From the NCBI RefSeq assembly GCF_900091455.1, contig NZ_LT607412.1, positions 62,001 to 126,000 of the forward strand: a stretch of 64,000 nt of DNA. Direction: 5' to 3'. Numbering within the stretch: position 1 is the first letter of the stretch; each line of letters opens with the position of its first letter. The notes beneath the pieces were generated by a model. It worked only from the letters and a program-made list of their open reading frames with translations. It searched no databases and had not been told where the DNA came from. Made by a program: the position numbers and the translations under genes. Of the stretch, positions 9,396 through 18,100 are shown in pieces. This stretch comes from Micromonospora coriariae. GTDB taxonomy: Bacteria; Actinomycetota; Actinomycetes; Mycobacteriales; Micromonosporaceae.

Positions 9396-9428
9396 CGCGG
9401 GCGGCTTGCGCGTGCTAGCCTGCCCGCG
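9396..9428 (+). terminator. Possible hairpin after the DEAD-box gene
   Basis: CGCGGGC (9396-9402) can pair with GCCCGCG (9422-9428) around a 19-nt loop, 14 bp after the helicase stop. It is weak and could be chance in GC-rich DNA. Confidence 0.35.
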
Positions 9429-9456
9429 TTGCAACTTTTGGTTTGCCGCATACTTT
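9429..9456 (+). promoter_or_regulatory. Candidate promoter of the cold-shock gene
   Basis: TTGCAA (9429-9434) and TACTTT (9451-9456) with a 16-bp spacer. Transcription from here would start right at the 9460-9492 hairpin and give a leader of about 115 nt, matching the long structured leaders of cold-shock mRNAs. Confidence 0.5.
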
Positions 9457-9459
9457 GCC

Positions 9460-9492
9460 AGCGCCTGGTGGGTACCTAACCCGCCAGGCGCT
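9460..9492 (+). promoter_or_regulatory. Stable hairpin in the cold-shock mRNA leader
   Basis: AGCGCCTGGTGGG (9460-9472) pairs over 13 positions (one G-U) with CCCGCCAGGCGCT (9480-9492) around the 7-nt loop TACCTAA, followed by CTTTGTTC. It lies at the predicted 5' end of the leader, 85 bp before the start codon. It could be an RNA-stability element, a temperature-responsive fold, or an early terminator/attenuator. Confidence 0.6.
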
Positions 9493-9577
9493 CTTTGTTC
9501 TGCCGGTTCTTGCGGACCAGCGGCGGCGGCAACCGAGGGCCCGTACACGGCTCCATCAGCTACTCCAAGGAGAAGAC

Positions 9578-9781
9578 ATGGCATTCGGCACCGTCAAGTG
9601 GTTCAACGCGGACAAGGGCTTCGGCTTCATCACGCAGGACGGCGGCGGCGCCGACGTCTTCGCCCACTTCTCCGCCATCTCATCGAGCGGGTTCCGCAGC
9701 CTGGACGAGAACCAGCGGGTCGAGTTCGACGTCGAGCAGGGCCAGAAGGGCCTTCAGGCCGCCAACATCCGCCTGGTCTGA
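9578..9781 (+). CDS. Cold-shock domain protein (CspA family)
   Basis: 67 aa, the usual length for the family. ATG 9578 is preceded by AAGGAG (9567-9573). RNP1 reads KGFGFITQ and RNP2 DVFAHFSAI, after the invariant [17 protein letters not shown] opening. The protein is expected to bind single-stranded RNA and DNA cooperatively as a chaperone. Candidate promoter and leader hairpin lie upstream and a perfect 10-bp hairpin terminator downstream, so it appears to be transcribed alone. Confidence 0.96.
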   Translation: MAFGTVKWFNADKGFGFITQDGGGADVFAHFSAISSSGFRSLDENQRVEFDVEQGQKGLQAANIRLV

Positions 9782-9799
9782 CTGTTTGACTCCGCCGTG

Positions 9800-9829
9800 C
9801 GTGGCGACGAGGCCTCGCCCGTCGCCACG
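9800..9829 (+). terminator. Hairpin terminator of the cold-shock gene
   Basis: CGTGGCGACG (9800-9809) and CGTCGCCACG (9820-9829) form a perfect 10-bp stem with a 10-nt loop, 18 bp after the stop. Confidence 0.7.
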
Positions 9830-10479
9830 GCGGTGGCTGAGACCAACGGAACAGCGAAAGCCGATCTGTTCCGACACCGCGGTCCTGCCCGGCCCCGAAC
9901 CGCTGGTGCTGCACCCGCAGTAAGTCCGGAGTTGCAGCGGGGACCACCAGCATCGACCGGCTACGCGCGCACAGTTTCGGGTCATGGTGCGGGGTAGCAG
10001 CCGGCGACGCGAGTCACCATCAGTTGGCGGCAGCCGACAACTTGATAACGGATCCCCCGGCGAGGGTCGTGGTCGAGCCCGGAACCTGAACAGCGACCGA
10101 TGGACGAGCGAGATCATCAGGCACAAGGCGGGCACAACTGACGGCGACAAGGGCTGTCAACCGCTGTAAGGCAAGCAAGGCCTCGCCCAGGTCAAGGCAT
10201 CGATTCGCCCGATCAAAGATGATCCACAGACCATCGGAGGGGTTCAGGATTCAAGTCCCTGACAGGCTCACCCTTCCCCCAGTTCAGCCGCCCCTGTGAG
10301 GTTGCTGAATCCCGATCTTGGTTCGTACAGCGGCGGACATGCTTCCCCGTAGGCGCCGATACTCCGGGCCGTAGTCCCCCAGCGGGTCCGTGACACGTCC
10401 AGCCGAAAGCTCGTGACAAGGCGCGGTAGAGCCTCGGCGCGTCATTGGTCGGATACTGGCCGGGTGACCGGAGGAGCAG
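9830..10479. other. Gene-free stretch with a tRNA T-arm-like remnant
   Basis: About 650 bp without a convincing gene. Near 10243-10273 the plus strand reads CAGGATTCAAGTCCCTG then ACAGGCTCACC. This resembles the T arm and 3' acceptor strand of a tRNA, with one stem mismatch and no 5' half. It is flagged as a weak remnant only. Confidence 0.4.
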
Positions 10480-10671
10480 GTTACCGAGTCGACGCGGTGG
10501 ACGATCCATGGTGAGCGGGTTGTGGACGGCACCCTGCGGGCACGGTTGAGCATCGCCGAAGTGGAACTGCCGGACGGGGTCCGCTTCGAGCAGTACGTGA
10601 TTCGGGCACCCCGGTCGGCTATGGTCGCCGTAATTGACGATCAGGAGCGCCTGTTGCTGATGAGGCGGCAT
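10480..10671 (+). pseudogene. Nudix hydrolase, N-terminal fragment
   Basis: The frame reads VTESTRWTIHGERVVDG, LSIAEVELPDGVRFEQYV and SAMVAVIDDQERLLLMRRHR. This is the N-terminal third typical of actinobacterial Nudix hydrolases. The first codon at 10480 is GTT where GTG would be expected, and homology stops at about 10671, before the Nudix box. The open frame continues to 10941 only as the antisense of the neighbouring GNAT gene. The gene is dead, probably by deletion joining it to the GNAT gene. Confidence 0.65.
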
Positions 10672-10734
10672 CGGTTACGAAGCCACGGTTCACCTCGCCG
10701 CCATCAACCAGTGGCTGTAGACGATTTCGACACC

Positions 10735-11187
10735 CTAGTCCGCCGGTCGCTGCAGGAGCTGTCGGGACGACTGGAAGCCCAGCCGCTGGTACATCGGCAC
10801 TGCCTTGCGGCCAGAACGGACCGTCACACGAAGGGACCCAAGGCGTGTCGCGTGCTCCGAAGCAGCATCCACGAGCGCCGAGCCAATCCCCTGGCCTCGC
10901 TGATTCGGCATGACGAATACGCTCTGGATGTCTGCGGATAGCCGACTTGTCGCTCCAGGTCTCGGGACGCGGGGTACGAGCGCGACCCAGGCCATGCCGA
11001 CGATCTCCGGTCGGAGGAGTCGAGCGACGAATGCTACGTGCGAGTCCTGGTGAGCGGCCCACCACTTCGCGAGGTCCGCCGCGAATGCGTCTACGGACAG
11101 CTGTGCTGGTTCCTCATCAAGGGTGTCTAGCCACAACAGCCGGGCCAAGTCTGCGACGTCGTCCGCGTTCGCCTGACTGATCCTCAC
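10735..11187 (-). CDS. GNAT-family N-acetyltransferase
   Basis: 150 aa. The acetyl-CoA-binding motif A reads VFVMPNQRGQGIGSALVDAA (V/I-x-x-x-x-Q/R-G-x-G-x-A), preceded by a beta strand (IVGMAWVALVPR) and followed by motif B (VTVRSGRKAVPMYQRLGF). Length and layout are standard for single-domain GNATs. The substrate cannot be inferred. Its 3' end abuts the truncated Nudix fragment on the opposite strand. Confidence 0.9.
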   Translation of the reverse strand: MRISQANADDVADLARLLWLDTLDEEPAQLSVDAFAADLAKWWAAHQDSHVAFVARLLRPEIVGMAWVALVPRVPRPGATSRLSADIQSVFVMPNQRGQGIGSALVDAASEHATRLGSLRVTVRSGRKAVPMYQRLGFQSSRQLLQRPAD

Positions 11188-11351
11188 GGGGCGAGTCTGT
11201 CACGGCCATGGAGTGCGGCATGAACGGGCTCAAATGCCACCGTGCCGTGGCTACCTGCCACGACCAACCCTCCCGCCGTCATAAAGCCACTCTCCCTTCT
11301 CCCTCGCCGTGATCAATGAATGGCTTCAACCCGGACTTTGATACGGGCCGT

Positions 11352-11372
11352 AGTCGGCGAAGTCCGCCGACT
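11352..11372. promoter_or_regulatory. Inverted repeat upstream of the SARP-receiver gene
   Basis: AGTCGGCG (11352-11359) and CGCCGACT (11365-11372) form a perfect 8-bp dyad about 90 bp upstream of the regulator gene. It is a candidate autoregulatory operator or transcript hairpin. The rest of the 11188-11462 gap shows nothing else. Confidence 0.35.
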
Positions 11373-11462
11373 GTGGACCTTCAGTCCATCGCACGAGGCC
11401 CGGAACAGCCTAAACTTGCTGGTGCCCTGACCTTCTAGCTCGGGCTGATCCTAGGAGTGAAC

Positions 11463-12644
11463 ATGCTGTCGGTCCGCCTGCTCGGCGATCTGGAGATTGT
11501 CGTCGACGGTCGGGCCGTCGATCTGTCCGGCATCAAGGCCCAGACACTGATCCTGATCGCGGCCAGCGGCCCGGCGGGCATCACCAGCTCTGACCTGGAG
11601 CGGGCGATGGAGGGCGTCGGCCGCGGAGCGGAGAAGGGCACGCTGCATCGCCGGGTGACCGAGGTTCGCAAGGCCCTCAACAATCAGGTTTCCCCGTACA
11701 AGGACGACCAGTGCTATCGACTGAAGTCCACGTCCCGCGTCACGGTCGATTCGTGGGAGTTTTCCGACGGCGTCGCTCTGCTAGCGGCGGGGGCTCCGGA
11801 TCCGGCCGAGGCGGATCGGCTGATGGGACTGTGGCGCGGCAACCCGCTCCCCCGCCGTTACAGTCCGGCCTGGCCGGTGTGGCGGGCCGTCGCCGAAGGG
11901 CACGATCGGCTGGTGGCGCTGCTCGACGGCTGGGAGCGGGACCGGCTTGCGGAGCTGACCGCGCTGCGGCGGTACGCCTCCCTGTTCCCCGACGACTGGA
12001 AGCTGCAGAAGCTCCGTGGCGCGCTGTCCGGCAAGCCGCAGCTGCTGGTGGTCGAGGACCAGGTGATGGACGAGATCGTGCTGCTGCTCAAGGACGAGTT
12101 CGAGATCGTCCAGGCGGCCAGCTACCGGGACTTCGACGCGCTGCGCGAGTCCGGGGCACTCAACACTGTCCGGGCCGCCCTGGTCGACAAGCATCTGGAA
12201 TCGGAGAGCGACAGTTACGGCACCACCAAGGTAGCCACCTACCTGCAGCGGCACACCGAGATTCCGGTGACCCTGATGTCGGTCGACGTTGAGTACTCCA
12301 GCAACAAGCAGTTCGAGATGTGCCTGAAGTACCGGTTGTCGGACGTGGTGCGCAAGCATCACAACGGAGGGATCAACTCCGGGATCGTCGACGCGGTCCG
12401 CGCGATGGTCGATGACAGCCCGCGGGGGTGGAGCCTGCGGATGCGGCGCTGGGTGGAGTCGGTCGCCTTCACCGTTCAGGACGAGAGCCTGATGGGGCAG
12501 GACAACTCGAACGTCATGGACTGTCTGGCCGCGCGTGACCGGGTGGTCGCTCTGCTGGAGCGTGGTCCGCTGGAGCAGGCCGAGGATGCGGTAGAAGGCT
12601 TTCGGCGACGATGGGATCCGTCAGCCGGGGCAGCCAGGCGCTGA
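11463..12644 (+). CDS. SARP-type wHTH regulator with C-terminal receiver domain
   Basis: 393 aa from ATG 11463, preferred over GTG 11457 because AGGAG (11453-11457) then has proper spacing. Residues 1-100 form an OmpR/SARP-type winged helix (LSVRLLGDLEIVVDGRAV...). Residues about 100-180 resemble the start of a BTAD domain (VDSWEFSDGVALL, EADRLMGLWRGNPLP). Residues about 192-315 form a response-regulator receiver with an intact site: acidic pair E198-D199 (LLVVEDQ), phosphoacceptor D242 (ALVDKHL), S273 (TLMSVD) and K298. Receiver-last order is the reverse of OmpR proteins. Its partner is probably the convergent histidine-kinase-type gene. The last 131 bp overlap that gene tail to tail. Confidence 0.85.
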   Translation: MLSVRLLGDLEIVVDGRAVDLSGIKAQTLILIAASGPAGITSSDLERAMEGVGRGAEKGTLHRRVTEVRKALNNQVSPYKDDQCYRLKSTSRVTVDSWEFSDGVALLAAGAPDPAEADRLMGLWRGNPLPRRYSPAWPVWRAVAEGHDRLVALLDGWERDRLAELTALRRYASLFPDDWKLQKLRGALSGKPQLLVVEDQVMDEIVLLLKDEFEIVQAASYRDFDALRESGALNTVRAALVDKHLESESDSYGTTKVATYLQRHTEIPVTLMSVDVEYSSNKQFEMCLKYRLSDVVRKHHNGGINSGIVDAVRAMVDDSPRGWSLRMRRWVESVAFTVQDESLMGQDNSNVMDCLAARDRVVALLERGPLEQAEDAVEGFRRRWDPSAGAARR

Positions 12645-15138
12645 CCACACCACCCTGCCCCGGCCGGTTCGAGTTGCGGACCTCCAGCACGCCACCGAAC
12701 CGTCGGAGCATGCTGGCGGTCAGCGGGATGCCCTGGCCGGGGCCGTTGCGCAGGCCGGCCGGGTTCCAATCCTTCTCGGCGGCGGCGGCGGCCCGCGTGG
12801 CACGATCCAGATCGCCGGCGGAGAAGCCGGGGCCGTTGTCCATCACCTCGACCACGACCAGTGAACCGGTCAGCGGCACGGGCCGGGGAGCGGACTCGTC
12901 GACGGTATCGACCGACACCTGGATGCCGGGCGGCACACCGTGGCGGCGGGGCGCCGTGCTCAGGGCCCGGGCCGAGTTGACGATCAGGTTGCGCAGTGAC
13001 TCCTGCAGCAGGGCGGGGTTGGCCCGCACCCAGCACGGCTGACCGGTCGGCCGGGGCGTGCGCACGCCGTCCGGCAGCTGCCATTCGGTCGTGCCGACGA
13101 GGGCCTCCAGCAGTCCGGTCATCTCCACCGGTTCGGGGGGAGCGAGGGCGCTCCAGTACAGGTCGACGTAGGTGCCTCCGCCGAGGGCCATGATCCGGTC
13201 TCGGACCTCGGCGAGCCGGAGAAGGACCGCCTCGTCGGCGATGTCGTGCACGGCCCGGTCGAGCTTGCCGATGACGCCGATCACGTCGTTGTCGAGCCGG
13301 TGTCCGATGAGGTGGGTTACCCGGGGGCCGAGGACCGCCGCCGTCGCGTCGTGCTGCCGGCGGACCTCCTTGGTGATCGCCTCCAGCATGGTGCGCGTGC
13401 GTTCCGCCGCGGTCGGCCCGGACGGGTCTCGCAGGGCCGCGACCAGGCCCGGCGCCGGCGGCCGGTACCTGTGCCCGGCGCTGTCCGCGGCCAGCAGGCC
13501 GTGGCCCGCGAGCAGGTCCAGGGCCGTGGCGATGGTCGCAGGGTTGACCATCCAGTCCGTGCCCCGGCCGGAGAGTCCCTGCTCCCGGAACTCGGCGAGC
13601 ATCGTGTCCGCTGTGATCGCCGGTCCGTCGGTGGGGCCGTGCAGGATCAGCCAGAGCACGGCCTGTGCCAGAGTGTCTGCGGCCAGTGACGAGAACACGG
13701 CGTCGCGGATCGCGGTCCGCTGGCCGATCGCGACCCGGCGCAGCACACCGATGCCGACGGGACCGGGCTGCCCGGCGTCGCGGCCGGCGGCGATCAACCC
13801 GTCCAGCATCTGGCGGAGGGCGGCCGGGCTGGAGCCGAAGTCGTGCATCAGCCCGTCGAGGACGGCGGCGTCGCAGGTCAGGCCGAACGCGTCGAGTAGC
13901 CAGGCCAGGTCTTCGCGGTCCTCACAGATCAGCCCGGGTGTGAGCACGTCCGCGGGCTCGAGCTGCGGCAACAGCAGCCGCAACAGGTTGATCCGACGGG
14001 CCGCCGCGTCGCCGGGGAAGCCGTCCACCGGTGCGACCAGTCGTAGCAGGGTGGACACGTCCAGAGTGGCCACTCCGGGGCCGGAGGCCGGGTTCGCGGC
14101 CATGACCGGGCGGAACCACACCAGCGGCCGGGCTAGCACCTCTGCGTCCGGTGGCTCGTCGGCGGCGCTCACCCACATCGTCATCCGGCGGGTGAATGGC
14201 TCAGCTCCGCTCATCCGGCTGTCGGCGAAGTCGATCCGCACCCCGAAGCCCGGGCTGCTAGCGGCTGGGAATGCGTCGCCGGCAACGCCTTCCAGGACCG
14301 CGGCTAGCGCTGCCCCGAACTCGGTCACGACGTCCGGATCGGCCTGCACGGTGACCGCGGTGAGTGCCGCGACCAGCCGCTGGGCCGCGATGTCTGTGGC
14401 CGGCGGGCGGTAGGCGGCGAACTCAGGAGGCGCTGCCCACCTCTGGGCGTACCAGGCCAGTACGTCGGCCACCGGCCGTTCCCGCCACGGCCACTGCCAG
14501 CGGACCGGCCGGACGGTGAGCGGACCCCACCTCGCTTCGCCGAGATCGGTGGTGCCGCTGAGCAACGAGGTGGCGACAGCGAACTCGCCCCGCCGCACGG
14601 AGTCGCGGACCGCGTCCTCCCAGGGCTGGGCATCGGCCTGGGTGGTGTCGTCGCGCAGCCGTTCCGCGAGGCGGTCGTCCAGGATCCCGGCGATGAGCCG
14701 CCCGCGATCACCGAGCAACCGCTGGGCCTGCGCCCGGTCGTGGGCGGCCAGTTCGATCGCCGCGCTGCCGTCCTCGGCGGGCAGGCCGACCTCGCAGGCC
14801 CGGACGTTCAGGTCGGCCCAGGCCCGTTCGACGTCGGCGACGGCCGCGGCCCGGGACAGCTCGAGGTCGGACTCCAGGCGTTCCAGGTCGTCGTCGCCGA
14901 GGGTGCCCGTGCTCTCCAGCGCTTCGATCAGCAGTACTTCGGCCATCGAGTACCGGCCGTCGGCGATGATCGCGGTGATCCCCGCCGCGAGGTCGCGCGG
15001 GCGGGCGATGCCGTCCAGCAGCAGGGTCACCGCAGTGCCGAGATCCGGCCGGTTCCCGCCTGCCAGAGCGGCCGCGAGCTCCGGGTATCGCCAACGGTCG
15101 GCGGAGACCGCGAGTAGGTCGAGGACGTCTGTCGTCAT
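12514..15138 (-). CDS. Large protein with C-terminal histidine-kinase-type ATPase
   Basis: 874 aa from ATG 15138, overlapping the upstream PLD gene stop by 4 bp (ATGA). The first 590 residues are mostly helical and match no family I recognise. A possible H-box (VTHLIGHRLDND, about 607) precedes a GHKL ATPase: N-box ESLRNLIVNSARAL (about 709), G1 box VMDNGPGF (about 766) and G2 box GQGIPLTASMLRRFGG (about 798). This makes it a cytoplasmic, atypical sensor histidine kinase. No membrane segment is seen, so the signal is probably internal or delivered by the operon partners. It faces the SARP-receiver gene, its likely phosphorylation target. Confidence 0.8.
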   Translation of the reverse strand: MTTDVLDLLAVSADRWRYPELAAALAGGNRPDLGTAVTLLLDGIARPRDLAAGITAIIADGRYSMAEVLLIEALESTGTLGDDDLERLESDLELSRAAAVADVERAWADLNVRACEVGLPAEDGSAAIELAAHDRAQAQRLLGDRGRLIAGILDDRLAERLRDDTTQADAQPWEDAVRDSVRRGEFAVATSLLSGTTDLGEARWGPLTVRPVRWQWPWRERPVADVLAWYAQRWAAPPEFAAYRPPATDIAAQRLVAALTAVTVQADPDVVTEFGAALAAVLEGVAGDAFPAASSPGFGVRIDFADSRMSGAEPFTRRMTMWVSAADEPPDAEVLARPLVWFRPVMAANPASGPGVATLDVSTLLRLVAPVDGFPGDAAARRINLLRLLLPQLEPADVLTPGLICEDREDLAWLLDAFGLTCDAAVLDGLMHDFGSSPAALRQMLDGLIAAGRDAGQPGPVGIGVLRRVAIGQRTAIRDAVFSSLAADTLAQAVLWLILHGPTDGPAITADTMLAEFREQGLSGRGTDWMVNPATIATALDLLAGHGLLAADSAGHRYRPPAPGLVAALRDPSGPTAAERTRTMLEAITKEVRRQHDATAAVLGPRVTHLIGHRLDNDVIGVIGKLDRAVHDIADEAVLLRLAEVRDRIMALGGGTYVDLYWSALAPPEPVEMTGLLEALVGTTEWQLPDGVRTPRPTGQPCWVRANPALLQESLRNLIVNSARALSTAPRRHGVPPGIQVSVDTVDESAPRPVPLTGSLVVVEVMDNGPGFSAGDLDRATRAAAAAEKDWNPAGLRNGPGQGIPLTASMLRRFGGVLEVRNSNRPGQGGVVSAWLPRLTDPIVAESLLPHPRPAPADHAPAERPPGHARPDSP

Positions 15139-18100
15139 ACGGCCGCCCCGGCCGTCTCGTCCGAGCGCAGCTCGGCCCATTCCTGCAGCACTGTCAAACC
15201 CTCCAGGATCTCGCGGACGAGCCGAAACTCCGGGTTGGCCGACGCCTCCGCCTCGGCGAGCAGGCCGGGCAGCTCCTGCTTGACGACGGCAGCCAGCGCT
15301 CGGGCGGCGTCGAGGTGCATGGCCTCGTCGGTGTCGGGAGGTATACCCACGTCACCGGAGTTCTCGTAGGCGGCGACGAGTGCCCGTACGTCGTTGGTGA
15401 TCGTGGTGAGCTGGCGGATCAGCCGCCGGCGGTGGTCGCCGTGAATCGGCTCCTTGCTGTCGTCCACCGCGCGGCTCGCGTCGTCAATGAGCCGGTCGAG
15501 GTCTCGGCCGGTGGGGATCGCCGCGCTCAGCCGCGCGGCGAGCTCGTGGATATCCCGGTCCCGGACCCGGGAGGCCACTTCCGCGAAGACGCCGGACTTC
15601 GCTTCGTTGAACAGCTCGCGCAGCGTCCGGGTGCTGTGCATGTTCGGCAACGGGGCGTGCGCCGCCCGCTCCAGCGCGACGTCGAGCTCTCGCCAGAGCC
15701 CGGTCCGCTCGGTCAGCTCCTCGCGACGGTCAAGGCGCGACCGGATCTGCGCCAGCGGGAGGGGACGGTGGTAGCTGGCCTCAGCGTACGCGAGGACGGC
15801 CTCGGCCAGCGGCTGCCAGTCCGGGCCGAGCCGGGTGCGATGGTGCTCGAGGAGCCTCGCGACATCCGGGTCGCCGTCCATCAGGATCCGTTCCACAGCG
15901 GTGGCGAGTATCGCGGTGACAGCGGGGCCATCGGTGCCCGGCATGGCCGGCACCGTGGCGGTCAGCACCTCGCCGTACGGTGCGAGGCCGCGGGCCGCGG
16001 CGACCAGGGCCAGCTCCGGGCTGGGTCGGAAAGCGCCGTCGGCCAGGGCGCGCAGCAGCGCCGCCTCCCGGTACCGGCCGTCCACCCAGAGATCCTCGAC
16101 CAGCCACCGCTGCCATCTCGTGCGGCGCCCGGGCGGCGCGCTCGCGGCATGCCCGCTCAGGCAGAACGCCGCGGCCACCCGCAGCAACGGCCGCCCGGCG
16201 CTCTGGGCGAGCCGGTCGAGCACGTCCCACGGGGAGATCGTGCCGAGGCTGAGGTGCTCGATGATCGCCGCCGCCGGGTCGGCTCCCCGGGACACGTCGG
16301 TGAGGATCCGCTGCGCGACGGTGAACGTGGGGTCGTCGCCCGCCGCGGCCACAGCCGTGCCCGGCGCGGCCTGCGCCACGGCGACGCCCGCCGCGCGGGC
16401 CGCGTCGTCCACGACCGCCCGGCCGGACAGCCGCAGGCCGACCTCGCTGTGCTGCCGGTGCGCGGGCATGGCCTGGTAGGTGCCTTCGAAGGAGAGGAAG
16501 TTGAAGCTGGTGACGATCGCCTCGTCGTCCCAGAGAAGAATCTTCGCGTGGTTGTCGTCGCGGATTACTCGCAGGTGCTTCGGGTGCTGCGCGGCCAGGT
16601 CGAGAAGGGACTGCTCGGCGTGGGTGGGCGCTTTCGAGATAGCGCCACCGTCGGACAGCCGTTCTTTTTCCTCCGGCCGTCCATAGCGGATGGTCACGGC
16701 CACTTCGCGGGCCGCTGCGCGCCGCAGGGCGTCCAGCATCCGCTCGTCCACGACCCGGCCGCTCAGCCGGTCCGAGGTGATCACGAGTCGTTCCCGGGCC
16801 TGGCGCAGGGCGTGCCACAGCAGTCGTCGGTGCTCGCCGTCGATCACCACCGCGGCCTGCGGATGCGTGCGGACCGCGACCTGGCCGGCCACCTGCCGGG
16901 CCACAAACTGCCAGCCCTCCGCCCACATCCCGGCGGCCAGGGCCGCGGCGGCGTCGTCACTCTCGTCCGGGGTGTCCGGGACACCGGGGTACCGGGGTAG
17001 CCAATCCGGGTCCGGGTCCTTACGCTGCGACGCGAAGGGCGCGAAGTCCTGTTCGGTGACGAACATCAGCTGGCTCATCCGGTACCCCGGAATCGCCGTG
17101 CGAGCCCACCGCAGTATGTCCCGGATCACCTGGCTGCCGCCGTTGCCGCCGGCCTCCGCCGGCGCGGTGACGTGGACCCCGGTCTCGTGCTGCGGAACCG
17201 CCCGGCTGAGCATGTTCCAGCTGGTCACCAGCGCGCAGCTGTCGTCGGCGACGACGATCTTGGCGTGTGTCCGCACGGCCGTGTCCGGAAGCAGGAACCA
17301 TGGCCCGGTGCCCGGGCGGTCCGGCCCGGGCACCGGGTCCGGCTCCTCGCCGGGAACCGCCGCCACCAGGGTACGGGCGCCGGTGCGCAGCACGGTGTCG
17401 TAGAGCAGGTGACTGACCCTGGGATCCAGATTGGCCTGGAAGTTGATGCCCCACAGCAGGGCCACCCGGACGTTGCGCTCCAGCGCGGCACGCAGTTCAG
17501 GGAGCAGCGCTTGCAGGCCGTCGTAGCTGATCCACGGGCAGGCCAGGACCAGTTGGATGCGGGCCGAGCGAATGATGTCGGTGAGCACCTCCAGGTGCTC
17601 CGCGCCGGTCAGCACCCGCGCGGTGACCTCGGATTCGGTCCGAGCGTCGATCATCGCCCGCAGTTGGCGGTAGTCGTCCGCCATCAGGTTGTGCGTGCGG
17701 CGGCGCTGTCCGGCGGGCGCGTTCGCCGCGTTGCTGGCCTGATCGGCCAGCCGTTTCATCGCCCGGGCCAGGGTCGGCGCCGCGAGCAGGCCGGGTGCCA
17801 GCCGTCCGCGCAGGGCCTGAACGAACGGGTCGTCGGGGCGGCCGGTCACCAGCCGGGTCAGCTGTGCTGTCGCGGCGCTCCGGTAGGTCTCCGGCAGCCG
17901 GCTGTCGATCACCAACACGGTGATCTCGTCATTGTCCGGGTCGACGGCGGCCTGAATCTCCAGCGGCAGCCAGCGCCGCCCGCCTACACCGGTGAGCGCC
18001 TCGGCCTGGTAGGCGCCGAGCACCCGGCGCGCGCGGGTCGGGATCTGCCGCTGGTCACTGTCCGGCCGCTGTTGCAGCTCCTCCTGCGCCAGGCCCCGCT

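Noticed and set aside
10213..10671. Minus-strand frame with GEPVRDLNPEPL
   Set aside because: Resembles the false proteins produced by tRNA T arms and overlaps the Nudix remnant on the other strand.
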